The position numbers and the translations under genes were made by a program. This document shows, in pieces, positions 23,929 to 32,030 of a stretch of DNA of 64,000 nt. Under the pieces are notes generated by a model. The model was not told the DNA's origin. It searched no databases and saw only the letters and a list, made by a program, of their open reading frames with translations. This stretch comes from JAFMIT01 sp049421205. GTDB taxonomy: Bacteria; Actinomycetota; Actinomycetes; S36-B12; UBA5976. Within the stretch, counting starts at the first letter, position 1, and each line of letters opens with the position of its first letter. The stretch covers positions 62,001 to 126,000 of the forward strand of contig JBMSMQ010000002.1 in NCBI GenBank assembly GCA_049421205.1, written 5' to 3'.

Positions 23929-26745
23929 TTAACTGCAACCGCTGGTGTTGCCACATCCCTCACAGGCATAGCACGAACCAGATGGTCGCATTTTGATACC
24001 GCATGTCATACAGAGTGGCGCATCACTTGCTTTTCCTGTAATTGCTTCCAAGAGTTCAGCAGATGAGTGGGCATTTTCAGTTCGTATTTCAACTGGAACT
24101 GATGTTTTGGTCTCTGCTGCATCTAAAATGGTTGCAACCTCGGCCACGATTTCTTGCGGTGATGCCATCGGAGTGTCGTATCCAGCAACCTGTGCTGCAC
24201 GTTCTTCAGCGGAGAAGATTCCGAGGGCTGCACGCTTTTCAAATGGTAGGTAATCGAGGGCTAAACGACGGAAGATGTAGTCCATCATTGATTGCGCCAT
24301 ACGAATATCTGGATCATCTGTCATGCCAGCAGGTTCAAATCGCATATTGGTGAACTTGGTGACAAATGCTTCCAATGGAACACCGTACTGAAGTGCGATT
24401 GAAATAGCTATGGAGAAAGCATCCATCACACCGGCAAGCGTCGATCCTTGCTTTCCAAGTTTCAAGAAGACTTCACCAAGTTCACCTGTTTCAAATGAGC
24501 TGGCTGTCAGATAACCCTCTGCTCCACCAACTGAGAAAGAGACAGTTTGAGAACTGCGCTTCTTTGGCATTCTGCGACGTGATGGTTGAGACAGGACAGT
24601 CGATGCAGAAGAAGGGGTTTCTGTTTTCTTAGCTTTTGCATCTGAAAGCGGTTGGCCAACCTTGCAATTATCACGATAAATCGCAAGAGCCTTCACACCC
24701 ATTTTCCAAGCCTGGAAATAGATTTCTTCTACTTCTTCAACAGTTGCCGTTTCTGGCATATTGACCGTCTTTGAAATAGCGCCGGATAGGAATGGTTGAC
24801 ATGCGGACATCATTCTTACGTGTCCCATCGGAGTGATTGCACGCTCACCCATTGCGCAATCGAAGATTGCGTAATGCTCTTGTTTCAAACCAGGAGCATC
24901 AACAACGTGGCCATTGTTTGAAATATATTCAACAATTGCTTCAATTGTTTCTTCGTTGTAGCCCAGTTTGTTGAGTGCAACAGGTATGGTCTGATTCACT
25001 ATTTGTAGCGATCCTCCACCAACAAGTTTCTTGAACTTTACGAGTGAGAAGTCTGGTTCAATACCTGTTGTATCGCAGTCCATCATGAAGCCGATTGTTC
25101 CAGTTGGCGCAAGAACAGATGCCTGGGCATTTCGCCAGCCATTTACTTCACCAATCTTGTTACCTTCGCTCCACATCTTTCCAGCAAGTTTGGCAACACT
25201 CTCATCGAGCGAACTCACAGCCTTCAGAGAGTCATTCGCTGCCGCGTGTTTACGCATCACTCGTTGATGTGCAGAGGCATTACGAGCATATCCCTCATAC
25301 GCGCCGACAACGCCTGCTAACTCTGCTGATCGCTTGTAGGCAGTTCCTGTCATAAGCGAGGTGATTGATGCAGCAAGCGCTCGACCACCATCAGAGTCGT
25401 ATGGCAAACCTGTGGCCATAAGTAATGCACCGAGGTTTGCGTAGCCAATACCAAGCTGTCGATAATTTCTCGTTGTATCACCAATTGGTTCAGTTGGAAA
25501 ATCCGCAAAGCAAATCGAAATGTCCATTGCAGTGATGATGATTTCTACAGACTCTGCAAACTTCACGGAATCAAATGAACCATCGTCTTTTAGGAATTTC
25601 AACAGATTCAACGAAGCGAGGTTGCAGGATGAATTATCGAGCGACATGTATTCCGAGCAAGGGTTTGATGCAGTGATCCGACCTGTCTCTGGGTTCGTGT
25701 GCCAATCATTGATTGTTCCATCGTATTGAATGCCTGGATCTGCACAAGCCCAGGCAGCTTCACACATCTTTGTAAAGAGTGTTTTAGCATCAATTGTTTC
25801 AATAATTTCCCCTGTAGCTCGAGCACGAAGACCAAACTCTGTGCCGTTTTCAACGGCTTTCATAAATTCATCACTTACACGTACAGAGTTGTTGGCGTTC
25901 TGATATTGAACACTCATAATATCTTTGCCACCGAGATCCATATCGAACCCGTTATCTCGAAGTACGCGAATTTTTTCCTCTTCACGAACTTTGGTTTCGA
26001 TGAATTCTTCAATGTCTGGATGATCAACATCTAGTACAACCATCTTCGCTGCACGACGTGTTGCGCCACCTGATTTGATAGTTCCAGCAGACGCATCCGC
26101 ACCTCTCATGAATGATACTGGACCAGATGCCGTGCCACCGGAAGATAATAATTCTTTGGATGATCGGATTCGGCTGAGATTCAAGCCAGCACCAGAACCA
26201 CCTTTGAAGATAAGTCCTTCTTCACGGTACCAGTTGAGGATTGAATCCATTGTGTCATCGACACTCAAAATAAAGCATGCACTCACTTGTTGTGGTGATG
26301 AAGTGCCTACGTTAAACCACACTGGTGAATTGAACGCAAATACCTGATGCAACAACATGTAGGTGAGTTCATGTTCGAAAATTTCCGCTTCAGTTTCGGT
26401 TTGGAAATACCCAAAGTCACGTCCTGCTTTTGTATAAGTGAGCACGACACGATCAATCAGTTGTTTCAGGCTCCATTCGCGAGTTTCACTCCCCACAGCG
26501 CCGCGAAAGTATTTTGTGGTAACGATAGTTGATGCATTAACTGACCAAAAGTCAGGAAACTCAACGCCTCGTTGTTCGAAAACAGTTTCACCTGTTTTCC
26601 AATTCGTTTGAACAACGTCGCGTCGCTCCCACGTTACTTCGTCATATGGATGCACACCTGGGGTGCTCCATACTCGTTGAAGGTTGAGTCCAGACTTGGA
26701 CTTCTTCTTTGTGGAGCCTTCTGCTCCATTCACCGTTTCGGTCAT
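23929..26745 (-). CDS. nrdJ: Adenosylcobalamin-dependent (class II) ribonucleotide reductase
   Basis: Makes deoxyribonucleotides using a B12-derived radical, 938 residues. Visible features are FNSPVWFNVG near residue 145, the KGGSGAGLNLS loop near residue 190, the catalytic NPCSEY motif near residue 360 (Asn-Cys-Glu), and a C-terminal cysteine-rich zinc-ribbon-like tail (CMTC...CYACEGCGNTSGC). Strong ribosome site AAGGAG precedes the ATG. It follows nrdR by 45 bp, with two NrdR boxes ahead of nrdR, so the pair is likely repressed when dATP is high. No cobalamin riboswitch is visible. Confidence 0.97.
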   Translation of the reverse strand: MTETVNGAEGSTKKKSKSGLNLQRVWSTPGVHPYDEVTWERRDVVQTNWKTGETVFEQRGVEFPDFWSVNASTIVTTKYFRGAVGSETREWSLKQLIDRVVLTYTKAGRDFGYFQTETEAEIFEHELTYMLLHQVFAFNSPVWFNVGTSSPQQVSACFILSVDDTMDSILNWYREEGLIFKGGSGAGLNLSRIRSSKELLSSGGTASGPVSFMRGADASAGTIKSGGATRRAAKMVVLDVDHPDIEEFIETKVREEEKIRVLRDNGFDMDLGGKDIMSVQYQNANNSVRVSDEFMKAVENGTEFGLRARATGEIIETIDAKTLFTKMCEAAWACADPGIQYDGTINDWHTNPETGRITASNPCSEYMSLDNSSCNLASLNLLKFLKDDGSFDSVKFAESVEIIITAMDISICFADFPTEPIGDTTRNYRQLGIGYANLGALLMATGLPYDSDGGRALAASITSLMTGTAYKRSAELAGVVGAYEGYARNASAHQRVMRKHAAANDSLKAVSSLDESVAKLAGKMWSEGNKIGEVNGWRNAQASVLAPTGTIGFMMDCDTTGIEPDFSLVKFKKLVGGGSLQIVNQTIPVALNKLGYNEETIEAIVEYISNNGHVVDAPGLKQEHYAIFDCAMGERAITPMGHVRMMSACQPFLSGAISKTVNMPETATVEEVEEIYFQAWKMGVKALAIYRDNCKVGQPLSDAKAKKTETPSSASTVLSQPSRRRMPKKRSSQTVSFSVGGAEGYLTASSFETGELGEVFLKLGKQGSTLAGVMDAFSIAISIALQYGVPLEAFVTKFTNMRFEPAGMTDDPDIRMAQSMMDYIFRRLALDYLPFEKRAALGIFSAEERAAQVAGYDTPMASPQEIVAEVATILDAAETKTSVPVEIRTENAHSSAELLEAITGKASDAPLCMTCGIKMRPSGSCYACEGCGNTSGCS

Positions 26746-26790
26746 CGGTGTTCTCTCCTTCTTAGATTCTGTGGGAAGCGTTGTGGGAAG

Positions 26791-27270
26791 TTATTTTGTT
26801 GGTGTTGCAGTAGTTGTCGTGAAATTGTGATTTGCTCTGAGCACAGCAATCTCTCCTTCGAAGTCTTCAAGACTTTCAAAAGATCGATAGACAGATGCGA
26901 AGCGCAAATATGCAACTTCATCGAGTTCTCGTAGATGAGGAAGTACAGCGAGTCCGACTTCATTGGCTGGAATTTCGGCAGCGCCACTTGCGCGCAAAGT
27001 ATCTTCAACCCTCTGCGCAAGCACTGCTAGATCATCGTCATTGACAGGTCGACCCTGACAAGCTTTTCTCACCCCATTGATTACTTTGAGTCGACTGAAT
27101 GGTTCAGCAACTCCAGATTTTTTCACAATCAGCAATAGGGTTGTTTCAACAGTACTAAATCGACGTTGGCACTCCGGACATTGGCGACGTCGACGAATTG
27201 CACCGCCATCTTCGTTAGTTCTCGAATCAATAACGCGAGAGTCTGGATGCTTGCAGAATGGGCAAAACAT
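26791..27270 (-). CDS. nrdR: Transcriptional repressor NrdR
   Basis: Nucleotide-sensing repressor of ribonucleotide reductase genes, 159 residues. The N-terminal zinc ribbon starts MFCPFCKH with the second Cys pair in RRQCPECQRRF (Cys31, Cys34), followed by the ATP-cone domain (VVKKSG-type segment, here IVKKSGVAEPFSRLKV). The ATG at 27270 gives the canonical N-terminus; upstream in-frame codons have no family match. It forms an operon with nrdJ. Confidence 0.96.
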   Translation of the reverse strand: MFCPFCKHPDSRVIDSRTNEDGGAIRRRRQCPECQRRFSTVETTLLLIVKKSGVAEPFSRLKVINGVRKACQGRPVNDDDLAVLAQRVEDTLRASGAAEIPANEVGLAVLPHLRELDEVAYLRFASVYRSFESLEDFEGEIAVLRANHNFTTTTATPTK

Positions 27271-27352
27271 TATTCTCCTTGTGGATAACATCGCGCTTTG
27301 TGGAAGAAATCGGTCATTTCTTGCCAATTGTCTGTGGAAAAGATTGTGCAAA

Positions 27353-27402
27353 ACCACACTATCTAGGGGTTTAACACAATTTTTACCACAAGATGTAGGG
27401 GG
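27353..27402 (-). promoter_or_regulatory. Paired NrdR boxes upstream of nrdR-nrdJ
   Basis: Two 18-bp elements, ACCACACTATCTAGGGGT (27353-27370) and ACCACAAGATGTAGGGGG (27385-27402), agree at 14 of 18 positions. Their starts lie 32 bp apart, about three helical turns. Two NrdR boxes at integral helical spacing ahead of nrd genes are the known arrangement in Streptomyces and other bacteria. The inner core resembles the left half of the consensus (ACACTATAT); the right half is weak. Operator identity is therefore inferred from repeat, spacing and position. Confidence 0.7.
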
Positions 27403-27429
27403 TGACACTAAGGGAATTCAAAACTTTTG

Positions 27430-27443
27430 GCAATAGGTTGCCC
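27430..27443 (-). terminator. Weak hairpin after the LysM gene
   Basis: GGCAA-CCTA-TTGCC on the minus strand, a 5-bp stem followed by AAAAGTTTT, 15 bases after the stop at 27458. The stem is short and the T run interrupted, so this is only a possible terminator. Confidence 0.3.
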
Positions 27444-27457
27444 TGCGACACGCCGAA

Positions 27458-27787
27458 CTAATTTGAAACAGGGATGTGCAGCACTTGACCGACGTATACC
27501 TGGCTACCCGACTCAAGATTGTTCAGTGCATAGATATCACTCACAACGTCTCTTGGATCACGTTCAGGCTGGGAGTCCGTAGCCAGACTCCAAAGTGTTT
27601 GCCCTTCTTGAATCACCACAATTGCAGTCTTGGGAGCAAAATCATCACTCACCGCATCGACCGAAGGCGAGAAAACAACATATCCCACAAGAGCTAGAAA
27701 TGCCAGCACGAAAATTCCTGCACGCAGCACGAATTTACCTCGTTTTGTCAGCACTGTGCGGGTGGTAGGCATCGGGGAAGTTGCCAT
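27458..27787 (-). CDS. LysM-domain membrane protein, probable SOS cell-division inhibitor (DivS/ChiZ/YneA type)
   Basis: A 109-residue bitopic protein: a short basic N-terminus, one membrane helix (about residues 18-38, FVLRAGIFVLAFLALVGYVVF), then an extracytoplasmic LysM domain (VIQEGQTLWSLA near residue 63; GQVLHIPV at the end). It is divergent from lexA with two LexA boxes between, exactly the setting of the SOS-induced division suppressors next to lexA in Mycobacterium (Rv2719c/ChiZ), Corynebacterium (DivS) and Bacillus (YneA). It probably delays division during DNA damage. Two adjacent ATG codons (27790, 27787) are possible starts; AGAGG spacing favours the second. Confidence 0.82.
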   Translation of the reverse strand: MATSPMPTTRTVLTKRGKFVLRAGIFVLAFLALVGYVVFSPSVDAVSDDFAPKTAIVVIQEGQTLWSLATDSQPERDPRDVVSDIYALNNLESGSQVYVGQVLHIPVSN

Positions 27788-27802
27788 CATTTTGCCTCTC
27801 TT

Positions 27803-27816
27803 AGAACATTTGTACG
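27803..27816. promoter_or_regulatory. LexA (SOS) box near the LysM gene
   Basis: AGAACATTTGTACG matches CGAAC-N4-GTTCG with one difference at each side. It lies 16 bases before the LysM gene start and is the more degenerate of two boxes in the lexA intergenic region, so it probably controls the LysM gene. Confidence 0.8.
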
Positions 27817-27853
27817 AAAGATAGCAGATAAATCTGACACGCGCAAGATTAAT

Positions 27854-27883
27854 TTGAACATATGTTCGACTTTCTACTAAACT
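27854..27883 (+). promoter_or_regulatory. lexA promoter with LexA box
   Basis: TGAACATATGTTCG (27855-27868) has a perfect GAACATATGTTC palindrome. It overlaps a likely -35 TTGAAC (27854-27859); a -10 TAAACT (27878-27883) lies 18 bp on. LexA bound here would block its own promoter, the usual autoregulation. Confidence 0.88.
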
Positions 27884-27885
27884 TC

Positions 27886-27955
27886 GGTGTTGAGAGGGCG
27901 CTACTCCCCTGCAGTCTCGCCCTCTCAACACCCCGTATCTTGTAGATGGGGTCTG
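27886..27955 (+). promoter_or_regulatory. Hairpin leader of lexA mRNA
   Basis: The leader between the lexA promoter and ATG contains a perfect 15-bp stem (27886-27900 with 27918-27932, starting GGTGTTGAGAGGGCG, 17-base loop). A second, mutually exclusive hairpin uses the last bases of that stem (ACCCC with GGGGT, plus ATCT with AGAT, about 27930-27952). No T run follows, so it is not a plain terminator. The alternative pairing suggests a switch or a stability element, which is inference. Confidence 0.65.
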
Positions 27956-27971
27956 ACACGGAGGTACATCA

Positions 27972-28643
27972 ATGGGTGACATTCAGGAACTCGGCTCGCC
28001 ACAGGGCTTGAGCCAGCGGCAGAAAGCCATACTCTCCACAATCATCGAGAGCGTTCAGGAGCGAGGATTCCCACCGTCAGTACGCGAACTCGGACAGGCA
28101 ACTGGACTAGCTTCAGTTTCGAGTATTTCCTACCAACTCTCAGAATTGGATCGACTTGGCTATATTCGTAGAAGCACAAATCATGCACGCGGAATCGAAG
28201 TACTGCGCGATGTTGAGGGTAATTTGCTTGAGTCACAATCAACACAAACTTCTGCAAATGACAGTTCTGTAGCAATACCCCTTTTGGGAACGATTGCTGC
28301 TGGCGTAGGCGTCATCGCAGACGAGTCAGTTGAAGACATTCTTCATCTACCACGCCAACTCACTGGATTTGGGCAACTCTTTATGTTGCGCGTCAAAGGT
28401 GACTCGATGATGAATGCGGGGATTGTTGATGGTGACTACGTGGTCGTTCGGTCTCAACCCAATGCAGATAATGGCGAAATTGTTGCAGCACTTATCAACG
28501 ACGAAGAGGCAACAGTAAAAACCTTTAAGAGAGTTGGCGCACAAGTATGGTTGATGCCACATAACCCCGAATTCGAACCCATCGATGGAAATAGCGCGCA
28601 AATCCTCGGAGTTGTGACAACGGTCTTGCGAAAATTGGGTTAA
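27972..28643 (+). CDS. lexA: SOS repressor LexA
   Basis: Repressor of the DNA-damage regulon, 223 residues. The N-terminal winged helix (QRQKAILSTIIESVQERGFPPSVRELG region) is followed by the autocleavage site Ala110-Gly111 in TIAAGVG and the catalytic pair Ser145 (KGDSMM) and Lys183 (ATVKTF). Ribosome site GGAGG lies 8 bases before the ATG. LexA boxes in this window lie ahead of lexA itself, the LysM gene, recA and the dnaE2 operon. Its stop TAA and that of convergent dinG share the palindrome TTAA. Confidence 0.97.
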   Translation: MGDIQELGSPQGLSQRQKAILSTIIESVQERGFPPSVRELGQATGLASVSSISYQLSELDRLGYIRRSTNHARGIEVLRDVEGNLLESQSTQTSANDSSVAIPLLGTIAAGVGVIADESVEDILHLPRQLTGFGQLFMLRVKGDSMMNAGIVDGDYVVVRSQPNADNGEIVAALINDEEATVKTFKRVGAQVWLMPHNPEFEPIDGNSAQILGVVTTVLRKLG

Positions 28644-30673
28644 GGCATTTGCTTTTCAGATAAGAATTTCAATGCGAGGTCTTTATCTGCAACTCTTTTG
28701 AATTCAGGCATTGAACGCAGAATGAATTCTCGATATCGAGCTGTAGCCAACCTCGAATCTAGTACTGCAACCATTCCCTGATCAGTCATACTTCGAATCA
28801 ATCTACCGGACCCTTGCGCCATCAAAAGGGCAGCTCGGTTCACGGCAACTTCCATAAAACCATTTCCACCATGTTGCTCAATATGTCGAGTCCTTGCTGC
28901 AAAGAGTGGATCATCGGGTCGTGGAAAGGGAATCCGATCGATAATCACCAAACTACAGGATTCTCCCGGTACATCAACGCCTTGCCACAAAGAAACAGTT
29001 CCAAACAAAATACTCGTCGTGTCTTCAGCAAAGTTCGACACTAAATCTGCGACTATGTCCCCGCGCCGTTGGATGAATAATGAACATTGAATTCGATCGA
29101 TGACTCCTTGTTGTTCAACATATTCAACAGCACGTTCAAGTGCTCGCCAGGAAGAAAAGAGCACCAGAGCACTCCCCTGGTTAGCAGCTATAAGATCTAC
29201 TAATCTTTCAAGTTGCACATCTTGAATTCCATCTCTGGATGGTGGTGGCAAATCTGCAGCAACGTACAGCATTCCTTGTTCAGCTGCATAAAAAGGAGTG
29301 CCGACATCTATTGCTTTCCATTCAAGTTCTGTTTCAACATTATCTTGTTCATCTTGAGTCGAAAATGTCTTTAAGCCGACACTTTGTGCTACCTGCTGAA
29401 AATCACCGCCAATCTTCAGCGTGGCACTGGTAATTACAACAGGCACGTCGTTGAAGAGATCTGCACGCAAGAGGGACGCAATCTCAAGCGGTGCAATTTT
29501 GATAGTTTGACTTTGAGAATCTAGCCATGAAACATCATTCTCGGCCATGGAGAGCAATCGCCGAAGTGATTTCCAAAGTTCGTTTGCCGATGATTTTGCA
29601 TAGGTTCGTCGTGCACTTTCTTCTTCGTCGAGTATGTCATTGGCATCAACGCTGAGTTCGTTCTGTATATCCCTCACAGCACTTTCAAGTGTCTTCACCT
29701 CATTTAGAATTTCGGAGAGAGACAACAAATAGGGATGCTGAGATTCAGGGTAATTAGCTAATTCAAGAACAATTTGTCGTGGAAAGGGTTTTTGATATTC
29801 TGCCAAACTGAGGCTTAAACCATCACGTGCCTCTTCAAGATTGACCATCGACTGAAGAGATGCGAATTCCTTTACTCTTCTGAGAAGGGTTTCAATGCCG
29901 GATTGCGATATCTCGGTAGTTGCCTGGCTTGTTACACGATCAACAAGGTCGTGCCCTTCATCAATCACCAAGGCTGCATAATCAGGCAGCAGTGGTACAC
30001 CTTCAAGCGCATGCAAAACGAGCATCGCATGATTTGTCACAATGACATCAGCAAAACGTGCTTCTTCTCGCGCCAACTCTGCAAAACACTCATCTGAAAA
30101 ACTACATTTTGACGCACCAATGCATTCGGTTCCGGACACACTCATAGTTCGCCATACTCGTGAATCTGCTACTGGCTGCAAGTCCTCTCTGTCACCCGTT
30201 TCACTTTGGTAGGCCCAAGTTCTGACACGCTTTACTTCGCGGGAAAGTCGCGAATTTGCACTCTCGAAAAGTGCCGCTGCTTCTGGCTCAGGCTCGACAG
30301 AATTGAGTTTTAACTTACAAATGTAGTTATGCCTTCCTTTTGCAACTGCATATGTAGGTTTTCGACCGAGTACTCCTTCAAGCGCATTTGCAACAGCAGG
30401 CAAATCTTTTCGAAGAAGTTGTCGTTGTAGGGCCAATGTGGAGGTACTGATCACCACCGGCTTTCCTTGCTTCATCGAGAAAAGGATAGATGGGATGAGA
30501 TACGCAATTGATTTTCCAGTACCCGTACCAGCTTGAACCATCAAATGTCGCGACTCTTCAAATGCTTCGTAAATTTCATTCATCATTGTTGTTTGTCCGA
30601 TACGACTTTCCCCGGACATTGAGTCGACGACTACTTCGAGTGAACGCTCTAGAAGTTCACGATCAACATTCAA
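28640..30673 (-). CDS. dinG: ATP-dependent DNA helicase DinG/YoaA (XPD-like, iron-sulfur)
   Basis: Superfamily 2 helicase, 677 residues. Walker A is AGTGTGKSIAYL near residue 48, the Walker B/DEAH box is VIDEGHDL near residue 238, and four cysteines near residues 118, 179, 185 and 190 (YICKL; TECIGASKCSFSDECF) fit the 4Fe-4S domain of the XPD/DinG family. It may resolve R-loops or other structures after damage; no LexA box of its own is seen. The start is a TTG overlapping the end of sdaA by 11 bases, and is not certain. Confidence 0.92.
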   Translation of the reverse strand: MNVDRELLERSLEVVVDSMSGESRIGQTTMMNEIYEAFEESRHLMVQAGTGTGKSIAYLIPSILFSMKQGKPVVISTSTLALQRQLLRKDLPAVANALEGVLGRKPTYAVAKGRHNYICKLKLNSVEPEPEAAALFESANSRLSREVKRVRTWAYQSETGDREDLQPVADSRVWRTMSVSGTECIGASKCSFSDECFAELAREEARFADVIVTNHAMLVLHALEGVPLLPDYAALVIDEGHDLVDRVTSQATTEISQSGIETLLRRVKEFASLQSMVNLEEARDGLSLSLAEYQKPFPRQIVLELANYPESQHPYLLSLSEILNEVKTLESAVRDIQNELSVDANDILDEEESARRTYAKSSANELWKSLRRLLSMAENDVSWLDSQSQTIKIAPLEIASLLRADLFNDVPVVITSATLKIGGDFQQVAQSVGLKTFSTQDEQDNVETELEWKAIDVGTPFYAAEQGMLYVAADLPPPSRDGIQDVQLERLVDLIAANQGSALVLFSSWRALERAVEYVEQQGVIDRIQCSLFIQRRGDIVADLVSNFAEDTTSILFGTVSLWQGVDVPGESCSLVIIDRIPFPRPDDPLFAARTRHIEQHGGNGFMEVAVNRAALLMAQGSGRLIRSMTDQGMVAVLDSRLATARYREFILRSMPEFKRVADKDLALKFLSEKQMP

Positions 30674-32030
30674 TGACGTTTACCGCCAAACCACCGCGTG
30701 CTGTTTCCTTGTAAATCACTTTCATATCCGCGCCCGTTTCGCGCATCGTCTTAATGACCTTGTCCAGAGAAACCACGTGCTTCCCATCACCACGCATTGC
30801 CATTCGTGCTGCATTAATGGCTTTCACCGCAGCGATTGCGTTTCTTTCGATGCATGGAATTTGCACAAGCCCACCGACGGGGTCGCACGTCAATCCCAAA
30901 TTATGTTCCATCGCGATCTCTGCAGCGTTTTCAACCTGCTCAGGTGTTGCCCCAAGTACTTCAGCTAATCCAGCTGCTGCCATAGAGCAAGCACTTCCTA
31001 CTTCTCCTTGGCAGCCCACTTCGGCACCTGAAATACTCGCCGTTTCCTTGTAGACAATACCGATTGCACCTGCGGTCAGTAGAAATCTAACTACACCATC
31101 GTCAGAGGCATCTTTTACAAATTCTTTGTAATATCGAAGCACGGCCGGAATGATTCCGGCGGCGCCATTCGTAGGAGCAGTCACAATCCTTCCACCATCG
31201 GCATTTTCTTCATTTACAGCTAGAGCAAAAAGGTTAACCCAATCCATAATATTCATTGGGTCATCAATTTCATTACGAAGAAGTGACTGGTGCAAATCAT
31301 AAGCACGACGGCGCACTTTCAAACTTCCTGGCAATATTCCCTCAGTTGCGCAACCCTTATCAATACAACCACTCATGACGTCCCATATATACAGTAGGGC
31401 TTGTCGTGTTTCGGCTTCACTTCGCCAGGACAGCTCATTTGCGAACATAATGTCGCTTATAGGTAACCCACTTGTAGTTGCGTGTTCAAGCAATTCTGCT
31501 GCAGTGCGAAATGGGTACTTCAATTTCCGTTCATCAAGCACGATTTTGTCCTCGTCGATCGCGCTTTCATCTACGACAAATCCCCCTCCAACCGAGTAGA
31601 AAACATTGTGTAAGAGAAGTTCCCCTTCTTGGTATGCATCAAAATACATTCCGTTTGGATGTGAAGGTAGAGATTTTCGTCGATGAAGTATGAGATCTTC
31701 ATCAAAAGTAAAGTTGATGCGATATTTGTCGAGCAAAGAGATGGTCCCCGCTGATTTAATGTCGCTGACCAATGTCTTTAAGAGATTCGTATCAACTGTC
31801 TCAGGGTGATACCCGATGAGTCCTGCTAGCACTGCACTTTCTGATCCGTGCCCATGTCCGGTTGCACCAAGTGAGCCAAATAGTTGCACTTCGAGACGCG
31901 TAACAGATGTGAGAAGCTTCATTTTGTCTAAGTTCATCACAAATTGTCGTGCCGCAATCATCGGACCGACGGTATGGGAGGAAGATGGACCAACACCTAT
32001 CTTGAACAAATCCAACACCGAAAGTGCCAT
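30663..32030 (-). CDS. sdaA: L-serine ammonia-lyase, iron-sulfur dependent, single chain
   Basis: Converts L-serine to pyruvate and ammonia, 455 residues, the length of the fused alpha-beta form. The N-terminal beta region has FKIGVGPSSSHTVGPM; the alpha region has GCQGEVGSACSMAAAGLAEV near residue 337 and CDPVGGLVQIPCIERNA near residue 382, carrying the cluster cysteines. ATG start. It stands one base after hflX and overlaps dinG, so the three are probably one transcript. No pathway link to its neighbours is evident. Confidence 0.96.
   Translation of the reverse strand: MALSVLDLFKIGVGPSSSHTVGPMIAARQFVMNLDKMKLLTSVTRLEVQLFGSLGATGHGHGSESAVLAGLIGYHPETVDTNLLKTLVSDIKSAGTISLLDKYRINFTFDEDLILHRRKSLPSHPNGMYFDAYQEGELLLHNVFYSVGGGFVVDESAIDEDKIVLDERKLKYPFRTAAELLEHATTSGLPISDIMFANELSWRSEAETRQALLYIWDVMSGCIDKGCATEGILPGSLKVRRRAYDLHQSLLRNEIDDPMNIMDWVNLFALAVNEENADGGRIVTAPTNGAAGIIPAVLRYYKEFVKDASDDGVVRFLLTAGAIGIVYKETASISGAEVGCQGEVGSACSMAAAGLAEVLGATPEQVENAAEIAMEHNLGLTCDPVGGLVQIPCIERNAIAAVKAINAARMAMRGDGKHVVSLDKVIKTMRETGADMKVIYKETARGGLAVNVIEC

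Noticed and set aside
26771..26790. Direct repeat GTGGGAAG twice, 12 bases apart, between nrdR and nrdJ
   Set aside because: Eight bases with 12-base spacing is too short to claim an operator, and it straddles the end of nrdR.
27271..27457. Cobalamin riboswitch ahead of the B12-dependent nrdR-nrdJ operon
   Set aside because: No B12-box-like segment or long leader fold was found; the region instead carries two NrdR-type repeats.
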